This document shows, in pieces, positions 8,305 to 14,990 of a stretch of 64,000 nt of DNA. Position numbers and translations under genes: made by a program. Origin of the DNA: Prevotella illustrans (GTDB lineage Bacteria > Bacteroidota > Bacteroidia > Bacteroidales > Bacteroidaceae); contig NZ_JAERMS010000006.1 of the NCBI RefSeq assembly GCF_017426725.1, forward strand, positions 33,954 through 97,953, given 5' to 3'. How positions within the stretch are numbered: the stretch's first letter is position 1; the number at the start of each line of letters is the position of its first letter. The notes below the pieces were generated by a model. That model did not search any database. It had not been told where the DNA came from and saw only the letters and a list, made by a program, of their open reading frames with translations.

Positions 8305-8335
8305 CAAAGATAGGTAAAATCTGTCTAAGTTGCAA
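8305..8335 (-). promoter_or_regulatory. Promoter of the lipoprotein-ParA operon
   Basis: On the minus strand TTG (8333-8335) and TATCTTTG (8305-8312) are 20 bp apart, a full match to the Bacteroidales -33/-7 pattern. It predicts a start near 8298 and a leader of about 210 nt. Confidence 0.7.
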
Positions 8336-8400
8336 GGAAAATGCGTTTATTTTTTGTTTTACATAAAAATAAAAATCTTGTTTGGAAAATTTTATGCTTA

Positions 8401-8468
8401 TTTGTAATACATATATTTTGTTTTTATGGGTGTTTGTTGTTTTGCCTTTATGGTAAACATAAAAACAT
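8401..8468. repeat. Third copy of the left-end AT-rich repeat
   Basis: These 68 bp align without gaps to 79-146, with 62 of 68 identical including the whole tail TGGTAAACATAAAAACAT, in the same orientation. The two sites bracket the relaxase and ParA genes. The rest of the 8,336-8,532 interval is AT-rich and shows no gene of its own. Confidence 0.75.
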
Positions 8469-8532
8469 TATTTATGCTCTTATACTGTATAAACTAAAGG
8501 GAAAATGTATGAAATATCTCCATCGTTTAACC

Positions 8533-9807
8533 TCACCGACAAAGTCCTGCCCCATATTGAAATTCCATACCTTGTTCAAAACGATTCGTAAAGTGTGTGA
8601 TTTCTCGTCGGGGAAGTCCTATGTCCTCTGCCATATTCTCCCAGTACTTCATGTTTCTTGTTACGTCCTTGATAATACCTCTTGCTGTCGTTTCATCCAA
8701 CATATAAAACTCATGGGCATTATAAAGACTATTGAGAGAACTATCGTTCGAATTGGCATCAATAAGCAATGCCTGAAACATACCGTTCGTTGGGTTTATG
8801 TCGTAAGCAGGGGACAATTCCCAGCCTTCCTTACCAAGCAGGAACGAATGATTTCTAAAGTGATCGTCGGTATTACCAATGCAGATATTAAAGGCTACTC
8901 GCTTATATAGCTCTTCTAAATTAGTCTCTATGTAGTTGCCACCTCCTGAAACGATAAAGTCCACAATATCCAAATAGCCTTTTCCTGTTCTTTGTCCGTC
9001 GCCATCAGTGAGTCCAAGAACGGTAAGAGAAGATGCCATGTGGATTCTCTTGTTTTCTGCGGTTCTGTCAAACCTCTTAGATAGAAGTATATCCTGACCT
9101 GTGCCTGCCTTTATTACTTTTGTTTCTGCTACATTGATACCACATTCTTTAGCCATCAGATGCGCGAAGTGTTCCCATCGAGATACGTTGATGTCATCAT
9201 TGATGGAAGGGAATTTGGCAAGATAAAGATGATTGCCACTTTGCACACAAGCTTTTGGACGTGCTCCACCCATTGAGGAACCAGGTTGGAAAAGCCTTTG
9301 TACCCATTTCTTTTCAGGCTCTAAATGCTTATACTCACTTTTCTCAATCTCCTTAGCAGCTTGTAAAAGTTCATCAATGTGTATGGCAGGCGGAACGCTG
9401 TAACCAGGCGTAGAGCTGATAAATGCTCCGCTATCTGGGTCCTGAAAGCGAAACCCACCCATACGCAGCTCATCTTCCACGCCTTTGAGATAGTCCCAAT
9501 CAGATAAGGTATGGCTTGCTTTCCCTTCTGTTTCTAGTGAAGTACGCAAGTCTATCAGTCGCCGCCCCCATCTGTCAGGGAGAGCATCAGAAAAACAACC
9601 GAAGATGTGGTTATCTCGGCTATATTGTACCCCAGGATATGGGCGGAGGTCTTTCCCAAAGTCAATTTTAGGAAAGGTTTTGAGCCAGTTTTTATTAAAC
9701 TCAAAAGAAAATACGTCAGAGCCTCTTAGGTATTCATGCCCAAGAATGCCTACTTTCTCTTCCTTATCCATCCAGTCGAAACTGGCTATCACATCTATTT
9801 TTTCCAT
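8533..9807 (-). CDS. hipA: HipA-family serine/threonine kinase toxin
   Basis: The 424-residue protein has the HipA hallmarks: an N-terminal coupling domain (FGCFSDALPDRWGRRL near residue 70), the glycine-rich loop GSSMGGARPKA (residues 176-186), the lysine strand YLAKFP (residue 198), the catalytic NTDDHFRNH (Asp314) and the metal site SPAYDIN (Asp336). HipA kinases arrest growth by phosphorylating a translation target (GltX in E. coli). The gene starts 3 bp after the HipB-like antitoxin. On a mobile element the pair likely acts in stabilization or defence; that part is inference. Confidence 0.9.
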   Translation of the reverse strand: MEKIDVIASFDWMDKEEKVGILGHEYLRGSDVFSFEFNKNWLKTFPKIDFGKDLRPYPGVQYSRDNHIFGCFSDALPDRWGRRLIDLRTSLETEGKASHTLSDWDYLKGVEDELRMGGFRFQDPDSGAFISSTPGYSVPPAIHIDELLQAAKEIEKSEYKHLEPEKKWVQRLFQPGSSMGGARPKACVQSGNHLYLAKFPSINDDINVSRWEHFAHLMAKECGINVAETKVIKAGTGQDILLSKRFDRTAENKRIHMASSLTVLGLTDGDGQRTGKGYLDIVDFIVSGGGNYIETNLEELYKRVAFNICIGNTDDHFRNHSFLLGKEGWELSPAYDINPTNGMFQALLIDANSNDSSLNSLYNAHEFYMLDETTARGIIKDVTRNMKYWENMAEDIGLPRREITHFTNRFEQGMEFQYGAGLCR

Positions 9808-9810
9808 GTG

Positions 9811-10128
9811 TTATCTTTTTGAAGCTCGTTTCTTATTCTTAATACCTAGGTCCTGTACCATGTGCCCCAACTTATCGTCTTTAGCCAAATGGAGTATATC
9901 CTCTTCAAGCTGCAGAGCATTGAGTACTCTCATAACAACACCAAGAGAAACCGTAGGCTCTCCTTTTTCTAAACGTGAGAGAGTAAGCCTTGTGCATTGC
10001 GCACGTTGTGCAACCTGATCCATTGTCAGATCTCTTCGTAATCGGGCAAGGCGGAATTGCTCTCCCACTACATTCAGTTTCTCTTGCAGTGATCTGGTCA
10101 TCCAGTTGGCTTTGGTGAATTTTGTCAT
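9811..10128 (-). CDS. hipB: HipB-like XRE-family antitoxin/regulator
   Basis: 105 residues containing one XRE helix-turn-helix (LTMDQVAQRAQCTRLTLSRLE, about residues 32-52) and a basic tail ending KNKKRASKR. It directly precedes hipA with a 3-bp gap and is predicted to bind both HipA and the operon promoter. The ATG at 10128 was chosen over the longer TTG reading at 10149 because that TTG forms part of the TATCTTTG promoter box. Confidence 0.85.
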   Translation of the reverse strand: MTKFTKANWMTRSLQEKLNVVGEQFRLARLRRDLTMDQVAQRAQCTRLTLSRLEKGEPTVSLGVVMRVLNALQLEEDILHLAKDDKLGHMVQDLGIKNKKRASKR

Positions 10129-10146
10129 AATGTATCTTTTGCGGTG

Positions 10147-10154
10147 CAAAGATA
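10147..10154 (-). promoter_or_regulatory. -7 box of the hipBA promoter
   Basis: The minus strand reads TATCTTTG, 18 bp ahead of the hipB ATG. No good -33 TTG is seen, as is common for autorepressed promoters. It indicates that hipBA is transcribed separately from the cluster upstream. Confidence 0.5.
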
Positions 10155-10193
10155 CAATAAAATGTTTAGTTTATAATACTTTATTTGTTTTTC

Positions 10194-10925
10194 TTATAAT
10201 ATTTCTTCATACCACCGTTTTCTCCACTGGTCGATGCCATCTGAAAGTTGTTCTTTGATATATTTGTTCAATTCATTGAATAGTGGCTGAAAGTCTTTGT
10301 CATCTATGGTAAAGTTCCATTCAAAATCCACTGGCATAATGTATTTGCTATAAATCTCAATTCCTGGTAATAGATATTCTGCAACCTTTTTTACCGAGTC
10401 AAAATATTTTGCGTAAAAGAAGAATTGACTATCTTCCCATGTCTTAAAGTAATAGTTACCTACATTATCCTTTTCAAGATGCAGATCAATGACAAATCCA
10501 TGTTGAGGAAAATCTACTTTTGTTATCTTACATCCATACTTTGTTACCTCCTCAATGAGCCTGTAGTTCATTGGGATTGTAGGGCATTTTTTTACTGTCT
10601 CCAAGTCTGGATCACCATAAGTATCTATGAAATCCCATGAAAGCCATAGGGCTAGCTTGTTAAACGGAACAACTTCCTTCTCTCTGCAAAGAAAAATGGT
10701 ATCTTCCATAGTTTGCTCACACGTTTTCATTCCAAACTGTCCTCCTTCATCTGATATTACTGGATATACATTTTGCACGGGTATCTGACACTTACGGCAG
10801 GAAGCGTTTATACCGTCTTTCATGTCTGTAATAATAAACAAGCTGCCTACTTGCAAATAAAAGCTGCCCCGATATAGGACTATTGGGTAAGGACGATCTA
10901 ACTTTATAATAGAATGTTCCACCAT
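10194..10925 (-). CDS. Unknown protein, paralogue A of a ~240-aa pair
   Basis: The 243-residue soluble protein has no domain I recognise. Its N-terminus, KLDRPYPIVLYRGSFYLQVG, matches that of the gene at 11743-12465 (KQDKPYPLVSFEGKLYLQVG). Both then share a YPVI/YPII segment, a cysteine-containing block near residue 68, and a C-terminal helix NKYIKE/NEYIQA, so they are diverged paralogues. It has CRKC at about residues 43-46. It is the last gene of a minus-strand cluster with an HNH nuclease between the two paralogues. Confidence 0.65.
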   Translation of the reverse strand: MVEHSIIKLDRPYPIVLYRGSFYLQVGSLFIITDMKDGINASCRKCQIPVQNVYPVISDEGGQFGMKTCEQTMEDTIFLCREKEVVPFNKLALWLSWDFIDTYGDPDLETVKKCPTIPMNYRLIEEVTKYGCKITKVDFPQHGFVIDLHLEKDNVGNYYFKTWEDSQFFFYAKYFDSVKKVAEYLLPGIEIYSKYIMPVDFEWNFTIDDKDFQPLFNELNKYIKEQLSDGIDQWRKRWYEEIL

Positions 10926-10970
10926 ATAATGTTGTTATTATTGAAGAGTTATTTATGTTTTAAAGAAGAT

Positions 10971-11201
10971 TTATAGTTGTGGTTTCAACCACGCTGTTAT
11001 ACCATTCCTGTGTTCATCATTGTCATCAGGAAAGTCAAGAACAATATGATCAACAACAAAAGGATCATCTGTCAAATCCCAAATGTAGACCAAATCTCCG
11101 ACGCAAGGTCTGAAATCCATTTCACGCTTCATTTTATAAGTTTCACCACTGGCGTCACCATTAAGGTCGACACAAAATTCTACATGTATTTTTTCAGTCA
11201 T
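10971..11201 (-). CDS. Small acidic protein of unknown function
   Basis: 76 residues, acidic, no membrane segment or signal peptide. It contains CVGDLVYIWDLTDDPFVV (from residue 33), which looks like part of a small beta-barrel, but I do not recognise a family. It lies 47 bp after the HNH gene and 45 bp before paralogue A, in the same direction, so it is probably part of that cluster. Confidence 0.55.
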   Translation of the reverse strand: MTEKIHVEFCVDLNGDASGETYKMKREMDFRPCVGDLVYIWDLTDDPFVVDHIVLDFPDDNDEHRNGITAWLKPQL

Positions 11202-11248
11202 ACTATTCCTTTCTATTTGTGATAATTTATATTAAGGGATTATTGGTG

Positions 11249-11542
11249 TCATTTGTTTTTATTGTTTTTACTTGTTTTTACTCTATGCACTGCATCATAT
11301 CGATTATGACAATGCTGACATAAAGCACGGAGGTTATCGGGACTACAATGCTCTGGAGTGTGGTCAAGATGAGCTATTGTAAGAACAACACGTGCCAAAC
11401 GACCAGTTCGCTCGTTGTAGCGAAAGGTATGGTTTCCCACACCACAGAACTCACACCTGTCTCCAGCACGTTCTAATATTTTCTCCCTAATCTTTTTCCA
11501 GTTCTTGGGATATAGCTTCCTGTTTTCGAGTTTGATGGGCAT
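11249..11542 (-). CDS. HNH endonuclease
   Basis: The 97-residue protein carries an HNH fold: CEFCG (first zinc cysteines), the central LTIAHLDHTPEHCSPDNL with the catalytic histidine, and CQHCHNRYDAVH with the second cysteine pair and terminal His. Small HNH proteins of this size occur in phage and mobile-element cargo as restriction or homing nucleases. It starts 4 bp after the stop of a 55-codon gene and lies between the two unknown paralogues. I chose the ATG at 11542 rather than the longer reading from 11587. Confidence 0.85.
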   Translation of the reverse strand: MPIKLENRKLYPKNWKKIREKILERAGDRCEFCGVGNHTFRYNERTGRLARVVLTIAHLDHTPEHCSPDNLRALCQHCHNRYDAVHRVKTSKNNKNK

Positions 11543-11546
11543 AATT

Positions 11547-11714
11547 TTATAATTTTGTTGTTGCTTCAACAAGTGCTGGGCGAACACGGTCTAACAAAGT
11601 TCTTGCATGGATGACACGAGGATCTTTCCTTTCTGATGTATGCAGTGTATAATCAGACAGAAGTTTCTCTATAATGTTAAGTTCGCCCCATTCTGTAATT
11701 TCTACTTTTGTCAT
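11547..11714 (-). CDS. Short gene of 55 codons before the HNH nuclease
   Basis: Reads MTKVEITEWGELN at the start and RTLLDRVRPALVEATTKL at the end. The frame is open, begins with ATG, fills the gap between paralogue B (28 bp away) and the HNH gene (4 bp away), and is cleanly spaced like its neighbours. It has no domain I recognise. It may be a small regulator or immunity partner of the nuclease; this is only a guess from position. Confidence 0.5.
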   Translation of the reverse strand: MTKVEITEWGELNIIEKLLSDYTLHTSERKDPRVIHARTLLDRVRPALVEATTKL

Positions 11715-11742
11715 ATCTTATCCCTTTATTTGTTTATTCAAA

Positions 11743-12465
11743 CTAATCCGCAGTCCATCCTGCTTGAATATACTCATTCAGCTCCTTTATGTAATTATCT
11801 CTTGCTTGGTACGATGGAAAAGAAAAAAGATACTTCTCGTTACAAGTAAAAACAAATTTTAGTTTCTTTCCTACTATGTCGCTATAATCTTTGATTATGC
11901 TCAAGAACTTTTTAGCGGTGGAGTAAACATCCAGCAAGGGAACACAGAAAAAACAAGGTTGTTCATCTGTTTCAAGATAATACTTATCTGGCTCATGATA
12001 CGTGATGAATAAATATATTTTTATGATGTCATCTGCTGGGGGCAGTATAATGCAACCATACTCTTGAAAAGCAAATGCAGTGGAAAGAGGACTAAATGGT
12101 GGTGCATAATCAATCTCGTCTGTTTTATCATCTATATGTACCCTTGAATAGAAATTATTCTCAAAATAATAGTATAGGCTGGTCAGGTTAACCTTCTCGC
12201 CTTCGTGAATATGGTTACACCCCATACACCCTGTTGTTTCAGTACAGATAGTTCTACCTATATCTTCTGTCGATGTGGCAATGATTGGATATGCTTCTTG
12301 ACTACGGTGATAGCCTAATACTTTCTTTCCATCCACAATTTCATCGGAGTCTTCATCCGTAACTACGAACAGAACTCCAACTTGTAGATATAATTTTCCC
12401 TCGAAAGAAACGAGAGGATATGGCTTGTCTTGTTTATAGATTGCCGTAGATGTATTTCTACTCAT
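11743..12465 (-). CDS. Unknown protein, paralogue B of a ~240-aa pair
   Basis: 240 residues sharing the N-terminal KxDxPYPxVxxxGxxYLQVG block and other segments with the 10194-10925 product. It differs in holding a cysteine/histidine cluster, CTETTGCMGCNHIH (about residues 74-87), which could bind zinc. No known domain is recognised. Its start overlaps the DUF3853 gene by 8 bp, so the two are translationally coupled. Confidence 0.65.
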   Translation of the reverse strand: MSRNTSTAIYKQDKPYPLVSFEGKLYLQVGVLFVVTDEDSDEIVDGKKVLGYHRSQEAYPIIATSTEDIGRTICTETTGCMGCNHIHEGEKVNLTSLYYYFENNFYSRVHIDDKTDEIDYAPPFSPLSTAFAFQEYGCIILPPADDIIKIYLFITYHEPDKYYLETDEQPCFFCVPLLDVYSTAKKFLSIIKDYSDIVGKKLKFVFTCNEKYLFSFPSYQARDNYIKELNEYIQAGWTAD

Positions 12466-12757
12466 GATTTTGGGGTTTTAATAAATTGTATATCATGCTT
12501 TTGTCAAACCAGTAGGTAGCACCAATTTTCCTGATAGCAGGATCGAGCTTGCCACTCTTCACAAGGCGGCATACAGTTGGTACACTACAATGCAAATACT
12601 TTGCAAGGTTCTTATATCCTGATAACCACACATCTTCATCGAACAGGTGTTCTGATGCTGTATCTGCGCTGGGTCGATATTCCTTCATAAGATTAACGAA
12701 ATCCTTTACGGATAATTCCGCCAATGGTGTTTGTAAGAATGCTTCTGATAGTTCCAT
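12458..12757 (-). CDS. DUF3853 helix-turn-helix protein
   Basis: 99 residues with a MerR/excisionase-type helix-turn-helix near the C-terminus (YKNLAKYLHCSVPTVCRLVK, residues 50-69), followed by an IGATYWFDKSMIYNLL wing, as in DUF3853 proteins found next to integrases of Bacteroides elements. It heads the unknown cluster and lies next to the integrase, so it may act as an excision factor or a cluster regulator. An oriT-like inverted repeat lies directly upstream. Confidence 0.7.
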   Translation of the reverse strand: MELSEAFLQTPLAELSVKDFVNLMKEYRPSADTASEHLFDEDVWLSGYKNLAKYLHCSVPTVCRLVKSGKLDPAIRKIGATYWFDKSMIYNLLKPQNHE

Positions 12758-12762
12758 ATTTT

Positions 12763-12887
12763 ACACTTTAATACGTTAAAACATAATGATGACCTTTTGG
12801 CTTGAGAGTCATTTGTCGTAGCGAAAATTGTATTAAAGGATGTCGGGAGGAAAGCTATCCACTTATTCGACAAATGTATTAAAGTGT
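12763..12887. promoter_or_regulatory. Inverted repeat resembling the oriT region
   Basis: Perfect 12-bp arms ACACTTTAATAC (12763-12774) and its complement (12876-12887) enclose an inner inverted pair, CATTTGTCG / CGACAAATG. The core CACTTTAAT and the ordered blocks TCATTT, TAGCGAA, GCTATC and ATTAAAGTG also occur in the same order in the putative oriT at 865-952, with different spacing. The left arm abuts the DUF3853 start as the oriT arm abuts mobA. It may be a second or degenerate oriT, or a shared operator. Confidence 0.5.
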
Positions 12888-12950
12888 CTCGAAACGACAT
12901 TACAAAGATAATAAATTTTATTTCATACAAGGTATCTTACCTTCTGATTT

Positions 12951-14261
12951 TTAATTATCGAACTGCTTCATATATTCAGACTTCACTTCGTCCGCTATAT
13001 CAATATAAGGTTTCATCGCTTTATAGTCACTATGACCAGTCCACTTCATTACAACACTGGGGGGGATGCCTTTAGCTAAAGCTGTGCAAATGAAAGTACG
13101 TCGTCCGCAGTGTGTACCGATAAGCTCATATTTGGGGTGTACTTCGTCGACTCGCTTATTTCCCTCATAGTGGGTTGATTTGATAGATTCATCTATGCCT
13201 GCCAACTTACAAAGTGTATGCAGGTGTTTGTTCATCTTTTGATTACTTACTACCGGCAAAACCTTCTTGTTAGGAAAATGTATTTCGGCATACTTATCCA
13301 GTATAGCTTGTGCCTTTGAATTGATTTCTATGAGAAGACGATCAGAAGTCTTGACGGTTACTATCTCTATCTTTCCATTATGTATATCATCCCATGTAAG
13401 GTTGCAAGCATCCGAGTAACGTAAGCCAGTGTAGCAAGTGAAGAGAAATACATCACGTACAGGACCGAGGGCTACATACTTGTCAGGTATTTGAAATGTT
13501 TCAAGCGTATTCAGTTCTTCTGCTGTCAAGAACACAACACGTTTGGTCGCATTTTTCAACTTTGGCTTGTAGTATTCAAATGTATGGTTTGTATGATAGC
13601 CTTTTTCGTAGCACCAACGCAAGAACCACCGCAAGAAACCGAGTTGCTTGTTGATGGTGCTGTTTTTCATACCTTTTTTGCCAAGATAATCAATAAAGTT
13701 GGCTATGCCATCTTCATCAAACTTGTCAAAGGTGAGCTTTTTGTCGAAAGTAAATAGATGATTCCGAAGGGCAGCAAATTTTTCGTGGGTTGCAGAAGTC
13801 CAGTCATTCAGTTTTCCATTGACTTTGACAAATTCATCAAAATACTTCCATAAGCCCTTATCTTTCGTCCCGTTCCTTTTTTTATCCACTTGTTGAACAA
13901 TTAGAGTTCTATCTTTATTCTTGTTCTGCTGTGCAGTTTGTGTGTGAGAGGAACGTTGCTTAGCGAAAGATTTACGAAGTTCAGGTACTGTCGGTACCAC
14001 ATTTCGTAGTTCGTATTCTCGAAATACTGCTATCATATCTGTCAACATCTGCAAAAGTTGATCATTTCGGTCAGTAGCCATGGCAACATTAGAGTTTAAG
14101 GGTAATACACGCTGTTGCACATCGTCCCAATACTCCTTGTTCAAAACGATTCCTGTCTGAAAATCCACCCTGCAACCATTGTACGAAACACGCATACGAA
14201 GTCTGCTTCCAGCATTACGCTGGTTTTGGATAGAGAATTTAATCGTTCGCTTGATGATCAT
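12951..14261 (-). CDS. int: Tyrosine recombinase / integrase
   Basis: 436 residues. An N-terminal arm-binding and SAM-like domain (to about residue 230) is followed by the catalytic domain, with Arg281 in TGLRYSDAC, His384-Arg387 in HCGRR, His410 in WTGHSD and the nucleophile Tyr419 in KPYIDI, the full R-H-R-H-Y set. It integrates and excises the element; the nearby tRNA-Ser 3' fragment suggests its target. It reads away from the junction. A TAACTTTG box at 14280-14287 (minus strand) is its likely -7 element. Confidence 0.93.
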   Translation of the reverse strand: MIIKRTIKFSIQNQRNAGSRLRMRVSYNGCRVDFQTGIVLNKEYWDDVQQRVLPLNSNVAMATDRNDQLLQMLTDMIAVFREYELRNVVPTVPELRKSFAKQRSSHTQTAQQNKNKDRTLIVQQVDKKRNGTKDKGLWKYFDEFVKVNGKLNDWTSATHEKFAALRNHLFTFDKKLTFDKFDEDGIANFIDYLGKKGMKNSTINKQLGFLRWFLRWCYEKGYHTNHTFEYYKPKLKNATKRVVFLTAEELNTLETFQIPDKYVALGPVRDVFLFTCYTGLRYSDACNLTWDDIHNGKIEIVTVKTSDRLLIEINSKAQAILDKYAEIHFPNKKVLPVVSNQKMNKHLHTLCKLAGIDESIKSTHYEGNKRVDEVHPKYELIGTHCGRRTFICTALAKGIPPSVVMKWTGHSDYKAMKPYIDIADEVKSEYMKQFDN

Positions 14262-14315
14262 ATCTGATAACTTTTATTTCAAAGTTAATCAAATCCATCA
14301 TCTTTTACCTATCTT

Positions 14316-14433
14316 TTGACCCACTTTTTGGCTGAAAAATGGTTTTGTAAAAATATTTTTTTTAATGATTGGGCGAATTATATTAGTGAAGGAATTTTTG
14401 AACTCCTTATTCTTGACCCACCGCTTGACCCAC
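14316..14433. repeat. Direct repeats TTGACCCAC (probable integrase arm sites)
   Basis: TTGACCCAC occurs at 14316-14324, 14413-14421 and 14425-14433 in the same orientation; the first and third are followed by TTTTTGG/TTTTGG. Clustered short direct repeats between a tyrosine recombinase and its attachment site are the usual arm-type binding sites. Confidence 0.5.
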
Positions 14434-14570
14434 TTTTGGAGGCGGATTATTGGAACTATCATTATCAAGAAAACAATATATTTTCAAAACATATCAACAA
14501 GGAGTTGATTTTCAAGATGTTTTGATATTATTTGATAATGAAGTTAAATGATTTTGTATTATATTCTTTA

Positions 14571-14589
14571 TCCCTCTCTCTCCGCAAAC
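14571..14589 (+). other. attR: Attachment site: 3' end of a tRNA-Ser gene
   Basis: The 15 bases TCCCTCTCTCTCCGC match the 3' acceptor and T-arm strand of Bacteroidales tRNA-Ser genes as I recall them, but the upstream TTCGAAT of the T loop and the rest of the tRNA are missing. A terminator follows 8 bp later, as expected behind a tRNA. This is what remains at the far junction after integration into a tRNA 3' end. The intact tRNA would lie beyond the left edge. The assignment rests on memory of the tRNA sequence. Confidence 0.5.
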
Positions 14590-14592
14590 AAG

Positions 14593-14630
14593 GGTGTAAA
14601 TCAGCAAGTCACGTGATTTATACCTTTTTT
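14593..14630 (+). terminator. Intrinsic terminator behind the tRNA-Ser fragment
   Basis: GGTGTAAATCA (14593-14603) pairs with TGATTTATACC (14614-14624) over 11 bp, with one G-T pair, and is followed by six T. There is no gene upstream for it to serve other than the displaced tRNA-Ser, which supports the attachment-site call. Confidence 0.75.
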
Positions 14631-14990
14631 ATTATATCTCCAAATTTACAATCAACACAGGCCATCTGTAGGTGTCATAGACTTCGATATAGAGGATTAT
14701 CGGCCACTTTTAACTATGCTACAATTGATATATTTAAAAAAATGACAGGATAATTCAATTTTATTGAAAGAAAATGCACGAATTATCATATTTGTTTTAT
14801 AATTTTTCAGCCATTCACACGAAATATGTGATACTTTTAAACAACTAAATAAATTTTACTTACAGAAAGAAAGATTGTTTTCATCAGCTATCAATAGCTC
14901 TCCCTGAAAGAAAAGCGCTATCAACGCACGTTGCTTTCAATAGGAGAACTATTGTTTTCAAATTAAAATCTCCATAATTATAAGAGAAAG
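14631..14990. other. Intergenic region before the first SusC
   Basis: I see no gene here. The segment is AT-rich up to about 14,870 and should carry the promoter of the SusC operon, but no exact TAnnTTTG box with a proper -33 element is found. A short inverted repeat, CAACG-CA-CGTTG, lies around 14922-14933. Confidence 0.4.

Noticed and set aside
8341-8910. Open frame of 189 codons on the plus strand
   Set aside because: Runs across the AT-rich repeat and then antisense to the hipA 3' end; no domain is seen.
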